Below are positions 23,131-35,414 of a stretch of DNA of 64,000 bases, one piece after another; position 1 is the first letter of the stretch, and every line of letters begins with the position of its first letter. The DNA comes from Kudoa neothunni (taxonomy: Eukaryota; Cnidaria). The DNA lies in contig OZ199838.1 of NCBI GenBank assembly GCA_964304625.1, positions 11,718,001-11,782,000 on the forward strand. Reading direction: 5' to 3'. Made by a program: the position numbers and the translations under genes. The notes beneath the pieces were generated by a model. It had not been told where the DNA came from. It ran no database searches and worked only from the letters and a program-made list of their open reading frames with translations.

Positions 23131-25380
23131 GACTCGATATAGCGTAATTATTTATTTTTCGTTGTTTTTGTACTTAAAAAATTCAACAAAGTTTGCCAAT
23201 TGGTCGTTAATAAGTTGGAAAATATTATTGTAATTTTTGGTTCAGCTGAATTCTAAATTATGTGAATCGATGGCCTTATTATTGGATGGCTCTTCTGTTG
23301 AAATAATCCGATTATTCTATATTTGACACATTAAACAAATAATGTTAAGGATATCTTAGAGAAGCATTGAAGAAAAAATACGAATAATTCAATATATAAG
23401 ACTATATTGATGCGAATAGGGTTCAAAAATGATGATAATGAAGCATTTTAACCTGCGAAGTAAGTAGTGACCCAAATTTTAGATTTCGAGATATGAGAAT
23501 AGATTATTCCTTTCTCGACATGGTATTATCAAAAAAATATTATATTATCTATTTAAACATTTTACTTGACCGAATACTAGATTTTCAATGAGAAATATAC
23601 CCAGATTGAGAGTGAGTTGTATAATTGGATTGTTGGCATGCGAGAAAAAAAGAAAAACATCTCAAATTTTAAAATTATGAACAAGAAATTATTATAACAA
23701 GCATGATTCAAATCAAAAACTTTTATTCTAGTAATGGAAGGTTTTGTAATTTCAAAAGGCGACTTAGTTTATAAAATCACAAGCTCGTTGGAAAGGCAAC
23801 TAATGCTGATATGATGTCAGTTGGTGAATGGCTTGAAAAATTGTCTGACGTATTAAGTAATTATAGTCATAAACAAAATTTAGTTCCTTATGAATCCTCT
23901 CTTTTCTGCAAACAACTTACCCAACGTATATTATGACAAAAACAAAAGTCTAAGAGAAAGGTTCTAACAAATAAAAAAGAGGTTCCATTTTTGGTAATCT
24001 CTACGTTCTTCGGAGAAAAGCTAATGCCTTATGTTGTTGGTAAGTTTAAAAAAAATGGTTGAGTATCAGCAACAATTTTCTCTGAGATATTAAAACACAC
24101 GGATAATAAATTTGTTCAAGAGAGTAGAAACGATCTTATACTGCTAGATCAATGTCCTTCTCATCCCGAATATATAATACGTTTAAAAATGTCAAATCAT
24201 TTTTTATCCCAAAAATTACTACCAATGGACCTCGGTGTTATTCATAATTTTAAAGAAAACTATGCAAAAATATTGGCAAAAAAATCTTTTATTTGTCGGC
24301 AATTCCACAAATACTCCGAATAAATTATATGAGATTGCTAATACCCTAATAAAATTCTTGGGAAATTGTCTGTAGCTCTGTCATCGTAAATTGTTTCAAG
24401 AAATCTCGTACTTTCGGTAATTATGGGTTTGTCAAGGTTAAAAATATGTATCATATAATAATAAATTATTAATTTGATTTTATTAAGAAAATCATGAAAT
24501 TATCGACGGTACAAGTTATTGCTTGTTTGTTTCGATTATTTTCGACGGCTTCGATGGTGTTGACAATACGGAAGAGATTGAAATTGTTCATTATAATTGA
24601 TCTGAGAGTTATACCTCTAAAAATTAGTGTGTGTAATAAAGACGGTGACTTTGATTTTGAAAACACACCGTTTCAACGAAACAACTAAAGTCTCAACCAA
24701 CACAATCAGAAAGGTCTTTGACCTATCTCACTCTACATCCTGTTATTGATATCTTATAAGAAATATTTAAATGCAAAATATCCAAAATAGATATCAAATT
24801 TGTTCAACAAATTAAAATATTAAGATTGTGTGCGCGTGCCTGAGACCGATATCGCGAGATGCCTTGCTATTGATTGGTAAATTGCACTCCCCAAAAAACC
24901 TCCAAGCCGTGGACAGATAGCATATCGGTGTGACACCCGGACTCAGAACCATGAGGCAATGGGTCCGAATCCGTCGGTGGGTCTCTATCCCATTTTGGAA
25001 GCTGTGGTTAAAGTGCACGCTTGCTGTGAAAGGGGGGTGCACTAGCAGCCAAATTCGCGTGAAGTGGGATGAGTGTGAATAGGAGTTTGAACCTCTGGAA
25101 CCCATCGAAAAGCAAATAATTTGCAGTCCTCACAGAGCCAACATCCTTAAAGGATAGGGTTTGGGGTAATGGTCGCCTGAGACGAGGATGTTAAGGGGGT
25201 TAAAGTCGCACACTACCGCATAAAGAAAAGGGGTGGGGTTTCATGTTATGTCCTGCAGTGCCTAAAGTGTTAATGGAAGAGGTATGACCAACCAGAATTC
25301 CACAAACTAATAAGTTGTGTCAGGGGTTTACCTTGTAAAAAAAACCCAAAAAACCTCCCTATATCGAGGCTTTACAGTAA
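23131..25380 (+). mobile_element. Decayed pogo/Tigger-like transposon
   Basis: The left border carries GAGTGACTCGATATAGCG and the right border, reverse-complemented, CTGTAAAGCCTCGATATAGG. Between them the plus strand (about 23,880-24,290) has broken frames with the DDE-domain signature of pogo/jerky/Tigger transposases: a GEKLMPYVVGKFKK segment, LILLDQCPSHPEYI (second Asp) and LLPMDLGVIHNFKENY (third acidic position). Stops and frame breaks separate the pieces, so no transposase is made. The 3' part (24,830-25,320) looks like different inserted material. Confidence 0.6.
24911..24985 (+). repeat. tRNA-like segment in a GC-rich insert, possible SINE head
   Basis: GATAGCATATCGGTG followed about 40 bases later by GGGTCCGAATCC resembles the A and B boxes of a tRNA-type polymerase III promoter; CTCAGAACCATGAG between them could be an anticodon-arm relic. 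The surrounding 500 bases are clearly more GC-rich than the region. I do not call a functional tRNA because a 7-base acceptor stem is not visible. Confidence 0.3.
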
Positions 25381-26330
25381 TAAATTTTTGTAATTAAAAC
25401 TTTATCTTTGGACTTTATCAATTATTATCCTTATAGTTTGATAATATTGAAATTTACTTTAAAGGAATAAAATAATAAATTCAACTTTAGACTAATATAG
25501 TTATCAGATTAAGTCGACGCACTCTGAATCGGTATGGTGTTAATTATAATTATAAAAACCAATAAAATATAAAAGATTAAATTTCAGTAGTATACTAGTA
25601 TTTGATTATTCGTTTCCTTTCTTGAGAAAAACTCCATGTGCATATCATCTAATCATGAAACGAAATTTATTTTATTGAAGTGTTAAATTAATTGTAACGT
25701 TTTTATTGATATTTTAATCATCTATAAAATATATTTCTTCCAAAATAAATATGTGCATATCGAATAAAATATCAAAGAAAGTTGAATTATATATTTTTAT
25801 ATGTTAATAAACACTGTACATAGGTTAGTATATTTCTTTCGCTAATATTTATGGATAACTCTGCGATTGAAATTTGATTCTTGTACTTTATCAATTCATA
25901 CTTTAACGTAGATGAAATCTTAAATTCTTTAAACTTGATTTTTTGTGGTTTTTAATTATGTTCCATTTTTCAAATTAATTTTATCATGTGAGTGAATCTG
26001 AATTTTCAATAATTTTAACATAAAATTTCAAAACTCCTGATTATTTTTCATGACCACACGCAAGCGTGTATTTTATATGCATTTTTTAAAGAAATTTTCA
26101 TATCCTATCAACTCGTTGTAATTTAAATTAGAATTAAAATATAAGTTTATATATTTTAATTTAAGTGAATAATATTTACATGTATTATTCGCAGTTCTTT
26201 TTTTGTAGAAAATTTAAATATGGTAATAATTAATTTTTTTAATACATATATGTTTCAATGACCAATCACATGCTATCATGATAAGAAAAAATTGTGTTAT
26301 AGCTTTTTATAAATTTGTTTTGAATTTTTT

Positions 26331-29300
26331 CTAAGCTCTCGACTCTAGTTTTTCTTTTTGAAAATCACGAATCCGATTGCACCTGCAATCATAAACTCCA
26401 ATGACAGCAACCACTATAATTCTAAAATAATTTTATTTCAAAAGTAAATAATTTTTCTATCCATACATGACAAGAGTTTTAGAACTAAATAATAGATTAA
26501 ATAATTAATTTTTTAACAATTAAACAAACCTTGAGCTGCTCTTTGCACCTAATAATAACGATTAAAATATCACAAAGTAAATCGTGTTTTACCTTGTTCA
26601 ATTACAGCCTCGCCATAAATCGAAGAATCCTTAGAGCTGTAAACAATCAAATGATAACTGTTACCATCTGCTATCCCGCTGATTGTAAATGATTTGCAAG
26701 TCGGGAGTGTTCTACATCCAGTATCATTTGACCTCATGCATCGTTTCACTATTGGCATCGATTTGACACTGGAATTGAGTAATTTCCATTTGCATTTTGA
26801 CTTGTCATCGAGACTAGAGGGAAGTGTATTTCAATATTGAATACCTCACCATCTCTTGTTATAGTTACAAATATTATTTTCTCCTTTTCTGTTGGGTTCC
26901 CTTTTGGAGCCGCTATATGATTATTTTAATATTTGTCTAAATATATTTTAGTTACTGGGTAATATAGTGATTTCTTTGGTAGAAGATTTTTTCACAGCTG
27001 TGACCAACACTTTATATCCGTCCTTTGCATCATAATCATTGAATATAATCGAACTGCATAATGGAGGAGATGCACATGCGTTTGGATTTTGAGGAGCTGC
27101 TGTTGTTGTCGTTGTAGTAGTAGTAGTAGTAGATGCAGTTGTTACAGCTATATTTGTTTGAATTTCGCCAGTTCTTGCAATATTTGACCAAATAACTGTT
27201 GATTTAGGAGTAGAAATTTGGAAAGTGCTAGTTTCCTGTTGATTAGAGCTAGGTTCAGACACAACTGGTGTGTTTGGTGGAGTCTTAGGAGTTTCCGGGG
27301 CAGTTGATGTTATCTCAGGTGCCTCACACGTATATACGTTATCGAACTTGTCATTATTCTTGACTTTGATTGTATAATGACAAATGGCTTCTGAACTTTT
27401 TTGGATAACTGTGCATTCAACTCCAAACCTCTCTCAGTATATTTTTGTGAAATCGTCAATGTTGCCAAACCTATTTTTTAATTATGTATAATCATTTGAA
27501 AAATATACTTGTGATGACATTTCCATAAACGTGCTCTTTATATTCTTTGTCAGCAACGACTTTAATATCATAGGAAGTGTTTGGTTCGAGATCAATGATG
27601 GTTATTGATTCTCTACATCTTCCCCTACAAGGGTTCGTCTCGGTGCATTTAGCGACGTAAAATGTATTTTTTTCTGTAGGACTTATGTAGTATTCACAAT
27701 TTGGCTCATCTTTCTTATCAGCTTCACCTTTACCTCCAATAGCTGTTAACGTAGTTGTTGAATCTGTTTTAGTTGGGGCTGTTGTTTCGAAGATTTTATT
27801 TTCTTTATTTTCTAAAATTTATGGTTTTAATCATGTTTTATTATTAATTATATACCAGTCCTTATATATATTTGTTCTTTAAAAGAGGTTGGGTCATCCA
27901 AAGCAGATTCAATTTCGATAATATAAGGTTTCCCCACAGCAAGCTGTTCGATTACCACATTTGTACATTCTGTTTTGCAGTTGTTACCAGAACCTCTGGT
28001 ATCACTACTGCAAGTTGAAGTAGTAGATGCATCTGGTTTCATTTTATCTGCAGCATAATGTTTGACAGTGCAAGTATCAAACTTGGTAACTCCCTCGGTT
28101 GTAGGCTTAAAAAATGCTACGTTCAACGACACACCCTGTTCCGTATATGCAGACAGCAATCCTACTCCAGTCTCTGTTATTGCTATATAAATGAATCATA
28201 ATGTTTTAATGTTTACTATATATATATACCAAATTTGTTCTGAGTGAACCCTTCTAAACCATTGGTAGCAGTTTTTGTAAGATCGTGAAGTCTAGTTTGA
28301 ATTAAGACTTTGTATATTGCTTTTGGTTCAGTTATGGTTAGTTCAATGTCCTTGCACGGTGCGTAACACATTCCCATCTGTATTACCACATTTAGATTCA
28401 AATGACTGGCTACTTCCTGCATTTTGTCCATTTTTAATACTGAACACGCATATTTCAGACGATAACATTGAACCTGTGAATTTAATTAACAACTTTTTAG
28501 TATCCGTCTTTTTTGTAACATAATATTGAGGTTCGTAAATAGCCATGTTTTTCTTCATGTATGTATTTGGCATATGGTAGAAGAAACTGGGATAATTCAC
28601 ACACCTCATCTCATAATGAGGAATTAATAGATCGAATTCCAAAGCTTCAGCTGTGTTATCCACATCGCATGACGCTCCTTTTGTGCCAACACTGAAATTG
28701 GCATCCTTGTAATAGATGGGACAATCAACGTTAGTACATGTTTTTGCTGCAAGTTTTAATTTCTTATTATCATCAGATATAGTTACTTGAGGATTTACTA
28801 TCAATGCTAAAATTTTAGGTCATTAATTAATTAGAATTATTATTTAATTACGTGTTGACAACCCAAACACTTTTCCTCTTTTTGTGTATTCTTCCCCTTT
28901 AAGATTATCTTCACTGTCACCAACTTTTACGTGTATGTATTTTGTTCTTGGTGACAGTTTATCAAAAGGAACCTTATTATTTTCGTTTTTACATTCAATT
29001 ATACATTCAGTAGTTTCACTGGTTCTACCCTCAAGGCAACTTGCGATATCTTCAAAAGCTGCTGCAGATGCTGAACTTGCAATGATTTTTGCTTCATTTG
29101 ATATGATTATGCGGCACTTTTTGCCAGCCGGATATTTCGTGCCATCAAGCTTATATTTAAATTGATTTTTTTTACTGGTTTCGTCGAAGACAATCTGGTA
29201 TGTTAGCGTAGCCTCCGGCGCAGTTGCTGCCTGAGATGCTTGATTTCCTCTTACACATAGTAATTTGAGAAAAACTAATATAAATTAAATTAATTATAAT

Positions 29301-29391
29301 GAAGTATGTATATACTAAAAAGTAACACAACAATCGAGTCTTTAACATAATTAGTAGTATTACAGTAATCAATGGTTTGAATCGGATACAT
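26331..29391 (-). CDS. Cell-surface protein with six tandem cysteine-signature repeats
   Basis: I do not recognise the family. Ten exons read downward: 29391-29316, 29274-28852, 28806-28230, 28182-27856, 27811-27509, 27470-26956, 26912-26850, 26800-26593, 26548-26530 and a last one from 26421. The N-terminus has a hydrophobic SIVVLLFIFLKLLCV signal. Six repeats of 80-110 residues follow, each with C-x16-25-C-x5-10-C-x3/5-C and then an edge strand such as YIHVKV, YKVLIQ, YIIEIE, YDIKVV, YKVLVT or YHLIVY, which suggests a beta-sandwich like fibronectin III. Repeat 5 has a long Pro/Thr-rich insert with about ten consecutive Thr, a likely O-glycosylated stalk. The last exon gives a transmembrane helix (IIVVAVIGV, then MIAGAIGFVIF) and KKKN if one T is dropped at 26,399. 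Two further one-base shifts are needed (G run near 28,375; T run near 27,435). It may be a receptor, adhesion or shed coat protein. Confidence 0.68.
27110..27135 (-). repeat. ACT microsatellite coding poly-threonine
   Basis: A run of ACT/ACA codons (TAG/TGT on the plus strand) inside the repeat-protein exon at 26956-27470 encodes about ten threonines in the stalk-like linker. Likely length-polymorphic and a plausible O-glycosylation site. Confidence 0.75.
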
Positions 29392-31541
29392 GAATGTCAT
29401 AATATGATCAAAACTTTTCGGATGCCAGTGAAGTTGATTCGATCAAATTTTAATAGTTAATTAGATAATATTTATTTATTGATGAATTGATTACTAGGAG
29501 ATTAATTATTAACGAATAATTATATTATTCATATATTCGTTGTGGAAAAATTTTGTACATTACAAAATAAGTAATTAGTAAAATAAAAAAATTCTCCTAA
29601 AAATTTAACATATAAAATAAAATGGATTTTGCAGAAATAACTTCGGCGGGAAACAAAAAATAGTATTTTTAACCTACATATAACGATGGTATAATTATAA
29701 TTACCAATGAAATGTTCATAAATAAACATTGAGTTAAAAAAATAATAAATTAGCATAATTATTTACATTCATGAATTACATTAGTTTGAAATTAATATGT
29801 GATTAGGTTGTTAAATGATAAATAGAAGGACTGTACGATGAGTCATATTTTAACAAATTACCGTTAGAAATCGACTATCATAAATAACTATATAGCATAA
29901 TTTTCATAAATAATATAGATTGTTAAAAAATTGTTCCATGACCTATTATCTCTTTTACATAACAAATTATTTTTAAAAAGTCAAAAGTATTAATATTTAT
30001 TTATAAAATTTCTTAATAATAGTATGGAACCAATACGCCAAGGAGTTGTGTAGCGCTATAACTCAAAATCCAGCTTTCCGCAAATTATTTTATTAAATGT
30101 TTAAAAACTTTTTGTTTACAAAATTAATGCTCCTAAAAATCTCAAAATCGATATTTAAACTGTAAAATATACAACCTTATCTTACCAAACTTTTATACTT
30201 TTGACTTATCATGATTTATGCTTATAGAGGATTAATCCCAAATGCATTTTTGTTCTAAACTCAATCATAATAATAGAAATCAGCTAATTTTCGATAAATA
30301 TAATCTCGATCTGTTAATAATGTTTATAAATTAGTAAGTAAATAAATAATTCCGCTAAAAAATAAATGGAAAAATTTTGAGAGGCTAAGATTTCGAACAC
30401 GAATTTTATCATATAAGGCAGATTCTGATAAATTTTATAGCATTAAAAAAAGAACAAAAATGTAATAAAAAATCGTAGTCATATTATTTAAAAGACAGAC
30501 CCAATTTAAGTGATATTGAACTTTTTCATACTTAATAACTACTAAAACAAAATATCGAATATTGTAATTCATAGTTGAGTCAAATACTTCAATAAAATAT
30601 ATTATTTATTAGCCAAATTAACAGATACATTATATAAAATTCTACTATTTTTCTGCCCTATTTCTATAATTATTTCTAAATATTTATTATAGGTATTTGC
30701 GTCCTTATTACTCAAGGAATAATAACTCCAATTAAAAATCGTTAGAAAATCATCTTCACATACGCACAGATTAATAAGATTTATATATCAATGTTTTGAC
30801 AAAATAATTCATTTTCATAATAGTTGTGGCTTATTAAAATTAGGATTTTGATAATTGAATGAATATTTTGAAAGAATTTGAATAGAGCTTTCCGCTTTCA
30901 CTAAGCCTATAAATATTTCAAAGATTTGGAATATAAAATTATTACTATAGGAACTAAATCTGGTGGCGTTCTTACAATCGATCTTTAATGGATTTTAAGA
31001 TAAAATTAGAGCTGAAATGGTGCATTTCAGTTGTGCTATTACTCAAACATTAATTTTATAAAACAAAAAAATTTCAATGGAAACTTGAAAATTACATTTT
31101 TTAATTATAATGGATTAAATTTAAATCATATAAGGATTATTTAAGAAATTTTAGTTAGCCAATAAGTAAGATCGAAATTACGATTTTAATGAGCTGCGTA
31201 ATTGCTAATGGAGATACAAAGAATTATTCTTAAATCCTTAAAATATCTACATTATAGGAATATAGAAAATAAGTAGGCGTTTAAATATTATTCGAATTCA
31301 TTCTAAATTAATCTTACAATTAAACTTAGAGTAGAATTTAAAATATAGGAAACCCTCATGGTCATACTGACCAGGCCGCGGTTCGTTCATTCGAACTCCT
31401 TATTATTTTCCTAAAGATCGTACGTATATAATTTAAATAGAATAATAGATAAGAAAATTTTCCTTATCCAAATGTATTTTATGCAAGAAAAAAAATTCCC
31501 CACAAAATAAAAAATGGTAAATATAATAAAAAAATAGTAAA
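29392..31541. other. AT-rich intergenic region
   Basis: No supported gene. A 75-codon minus frame at 29529-29756 is Phe/Tyr/Ile-rich low complexity. A tRNA-Glu-like fragment at 31351-31400 is listed separately. Confidence 0.55.
31351..31400 (+). repeat. tRNA-Glu-like fragment
   Basis: ACCCTCATGGTCATACTGA resembles the 5' part (including box A) of tRNA-Glu and is followed closely by GGTTCG and TTCGAACTCC, like a T-arm. The anticodon arm is missing, so this looks like a tRNA pseudogene or SINE remnant rather than a working tRNA. Confidence 0.3.
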
Positions 31542-32459
31542 TTATTCAAACTTATACATTTCGTTTATAGATTTGATAACACTACTAAACATGATTCCTC
31601 TGTTTTGCTGTCTGAAGCACCATTCATTTATGTACGGTGAGGTATCTTTACCTTTGGTGATAACATTCAGACACTTTCGTCTGAATTTCATCCACATCCT
31701 TTCAAATCTTCTAGTGCCAACAGCAATAGAGGAAACAAATTCTTTATCGTGTGTAGCTGTATCTTGAACGTACCCCAGATTATTCAAGCCATTATATCCA
31801 AACCATTCCTCAGATTGAATCACGGAACCCACTCGAATATAGGTAGCAATCACTTTTTCAAATGTAGGACCATCTCGTTTTTTTACTTCAACTGCAAAGA
31901 CGTTTTCGTCCTCATCAACACCTCCAATCAACCACAAAGACTGATTCTGGATAACTCTTCGTGGTCCAAACCTGCGTTTTAAAATACGGAGTTCGCCAAT
32001 TCTGACTCTCTTTCCAGGACCTCCCAATTTGATGGGATGTTGAATATAATGGTCTACACATATATTTCGCATACATTTCTTCCAATACGCAATAGCTACT
32101 TTCGATCTTAAACCGCATTCCCGCATTAAAAATTGATGACTGACAACACCAGCACACCAAAAATAAATTATTTTTAAAATATTGGACAATGGTAAGTGGG
32201 AACGTTGAAAAAAAGTCCCCAATCTAAGAGGAAAATCCTTGAAACAACCCCTCCGATAACAACGGAAGCTGTAACCATCCACAGATTTTCCTCCAGGAAA
32301 AAGTTTAGTGATGTTACCACATGAGCATATTCTGATCGTAGGTAAGAGTTTCAGATTTTGTAAAAAGTTTATTAGATTTTGTTTATCTTGTAATAGAGGT
32401 AAAATATCGAATAACAGCAATTCATCAACATTTGCTATGTCGTAAACTTCACGCGGCAT
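31542..32459 (-). CDS. Merlin/ISXO2-type transposase ORF with degraded catalytic site
   Basis: A single 305-codon frame with no introns, from an ATG to a TAA. N-terminal zinc-binding block: CSCG, then FRCYRRGCFKDF, followed by TFFQRSHLPL and IIYFWCAGV, the usual ISXO2/IS1016-like layout. The DDE domain follows: GGPGKRVRIGELR stands where the family has VEIDES (first Asp is now Gly), SLWLIGGVDEDENVFAVEV is the next strand, VIQSEEWFGYNGL replaces the usual SDxWxxY (second Asp is now Glu), and GTRRFERMWMKFRR retains the late acidic block. The frame is intact although two catalytic positions are changed. I see no convincing terminal inverted repeats or target duplication close by. It is either a recently dead copy or a host-retained DNA-binding protein. 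Confidence 0.85.
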   Translation of the reverse strand: MPREVYDIANVDELLLFDILPLLQDKQNLINFLQNLKLLPTIRICSCGNITKLFPGGKSVDGYSFRCYRRGCFKDFPLRLGTFFQRSHLPLSNILKIIYFWCAGVVSHQFLMRECGLRSKVAIAYWKKCMRNICVDHYIQHPIKLGGPGKRVRIGELRILKRRFGPRRVIQNQSLWLIGGVDEDENVFAVEVKKRDGPTFEKVIATYIRVGSVIQSEEWFGYNGLNNLGYVQDTATHDKEFVSSIAVGTRRFERMWMKFRRKCLNVITKGKDTSPYINEWCFRQQNRGIMFSSVIKSINEMYKFE

Positions 32460-35414
32460 TTTTTAAGATATGTGAATGCGCAAAACGATCACATCCGACA
32501 AGTGACAGCAGAAATAACAACCAACTATCTTCGACTAAAATTGGATTGCTTTCCCTCTCAGACATAAACTTTTGTAAAATTTTACTTATCCATTGACCAT
32601 GATTCTTAATTATTTAGTAACCAGATTGTTTAATCTTCCCTTTCTCATAGAATTAAGAGCTTTTTTGCATTGTATTGATTCAATTCGAATTTTAGATAAA
32701 AACAAAATCTTACGTTCTATTCAAATTGTTTATTCATATTTATAACAAGATGCTGCAACGGCACGTATACTAAACCGGTGATGGTTGCCGATCGATCACC
32801 CAACAATCTAAGGGGGTGACCTATAAATATGGAATGAAAATTATCCAACAAAATTTTTTAATTAGTCGATAAGAAAAAAAAGAATTATTCATCGGTTTTT
32901 AGATATGAAAGTAGCGATTATTATTTAATTAATTTAAAAAATATTTAAAATTAAAGATAAGTAGTAAATTTTTTGATACACCGTGAATTAAATAGAAAAC
33001 ACTTATCACCGAACACAGTCTTAAATATCCGGATTCTGTGATAGTTAATTAAAAATATTAAAGTAAATGAAATAACATTTTCTCCGTTCGCGACGAAATT
33101 AAGTCATTTTAAATATATCCATTTGAAATTTAATAGGCAGATTTTTTCAATGAAAATATTTTAAGCCCTCGAATTTATAAATAGGCAATAAAAGATGCAC
33201 AGGAACACTTTTTGAACCTTTATATCACCAAGATAATTTAAACCATTCACTTTCCTTTCGTTCTTTCAACAGGCCCCATTAATAATTATGATCGCACATC
33301 TATCCTCTCGTAGACTGCTTGGCATTCGGTTCCAATGATTATTTAAATATTTTAATTGTGTACAAAATATTATGATTGTGTCATTTTAACTTTGTTGGAA
33401 AATATAATTTCAACGTTAAAGGTCAGCTGTTTACCGGTTAAATAAAAAATCTTAGTTCGGGGTTTCCTTTATGCTTAAATATTGATTGGACGATTTAAAT
33501 CCTTCCATTTTTTGCAAAGTTACAATTTCGAAACTAAAATCAAAATACCACAACTTTCTGTTTTTTTATCTTTTCTCTTTATAACGCATATGAATTATAT
33601 CCCATGTGAGTTATGAGTTTCATGATTCAAAAAAATAATAAACCATTTCAACGAGAAAATGATATATAATTAAACCCACCTAAATTACAAAAAAATCTTC
33701 TTTGTCTATAAGACAGAGTTCCTGGTGCAGTTGTTGAGGTTGTGGAATCCTGACTGGGTCAGACCAGCCCCTAAACGTTGCGTTCACTGCAACGAATTAA
33801 CATTTACCTCTCACTTTATCTTTCTGCATTAGTGTAAGACTTACTCCTAATAAACACCCTTTTCACAGCAAAACCACCGCCAAAACATTTTCTCTCTAAC
33901 TAAGAGGTTTCGATTCTTTAATGTATGGAATATATTATTACTTAACACATCCGCTACGATTGAAAGGTTTATATTCTGACCGCTTTGACAGGGTCAAACT
34001 ATAACCGAGAGTAATTACACATAATAATGAGTGTGCACTCTAACCATAGTTTCTACCGACGAATAAGGATCAATAACTCAAAAAATTGGTCATACCAAGT
34101 TAGGGATGAACTCACTACCTTAGGATTCCAATCGAATTGCCATACATGCGGGGCATCTGTCCACCTTAATTATATACAGTTAAGTTAACAAATAACGCAA
34201 AAAATCAGCAGATAACCCAATATAAACATCACAGGATGCGAGTATTCCTATAATATTTTCGGTATATATCTGATATACTGCATAGAATAGATTTTCACCT
34301 TTAAAACATGAACCCAGAATCTTTACAACTTTAATATCAATATGGTCAATTTTTAATATGAAAATTTCAAAATTCATTTTTTAATTGCTAATTAGAAGGC
34401 TTCTAATAAAAAATAACTGCAGATTTTATGATATATATATATTTTGTCAAAATCATTAAAGTTAGAACAAAATTCTTTATTAAACTACAAATATATTGAT
34501 TTGTATATAAATAATTGTAACTGATAAATTTTTTAAGTCGCCACCTAAAAAAGACTGGCGCACCTCCTTAAATCAAGTAACTCACATTTTCCACCGGATA
34601 CTTTGGAAAAAACAGAAAACATGAGGTTTCCCAATGTAAATGCAGCTTTAAATTGAGTGTAAATTTATCATTAATTGCCAAAAATACCCGCCACTCTTAA
34701 AATGAGTTATATGACTTGAGGTTTATTTCACTGCCTCCAAGGGTTAATTATACTAAATATAACGAAGACAATAATATTATTCACACCAGAATTATTAAAT
34801 GGCAATATTTTTATCGAAATTGACATAAGTAATTCATCAACAATATTTCAAGTGTTATTTTTAATATAATTATTTCTTTTTTTAATAGACGAATATTATT
34901 GTAACCCTACAGTTTTAATCTAAATTTCTCATACTCATGTCTATTTGCCATCTAAAGTTCCCATAACATCAGTCGTTACAGATACAATAATTTCTCCAAA
35001 TAAAACTATAGTTAATTACTTCGAATCCATTATTACGTCCAAAGTAACCACATAATAAACAGAATCAAAACTTTCCACAAAATATTATATTTAGATTGTA
35101 CAATACAAAACATCTTAAATAAAATTAACTTTGTTAAACATTTTTATATCTGTACAAATACAACAAATACGTTGATTAAAGAATTAGTAGCCTAGTAACA
35201 ACAAGTGAAAGGTTTACTCAAAAAATTTTAATTTTATGAAAAAGGCAATTCCCTATGGATAGATGATAGATATCTTTGATATAGGTAAATTTAAGATATC
35301 ACTACAACATATTGTCAATTCAAATGAGGTTTTTGTTGAAAAAACTAATATCTTTAATTTTGCTAAGATTTGGTACGGATATCAAGGGAGTCAAACCTAT
35401 CAGCACAAGAACAA
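32460..35414. other. AT-rich intergenic region
   Basis: No supported gene, RNA or clear transposon end. A 65-codon minus frame (34180-34377) has no recognisable motif. A slightly GC-richer patch near 33,720-33,790 is not identified. Confidence 0.5.

Larger units (their letters stand above)
22651..26330. other. Transposon-filled intergenic region
   Basis: Dominated by a dead pogo/Tigger-like element (23131-25380) that includes a more GC-rich block (24830-25320) with a tRNA-like segment. From 25,380 to 26,330 the sequence is AT-rich and I see nothing in it. Confidence 0.55.

Noticed and set aside
26770-26850. Continuous frame reading FNIEIHFPLVS in the repeat protein
   Set aside because: The alternative with a 49-base GT-AG intron restores the four-cysteine signature (SKCKWKLL...RCMRSNDTGC), which matches the other repeats.
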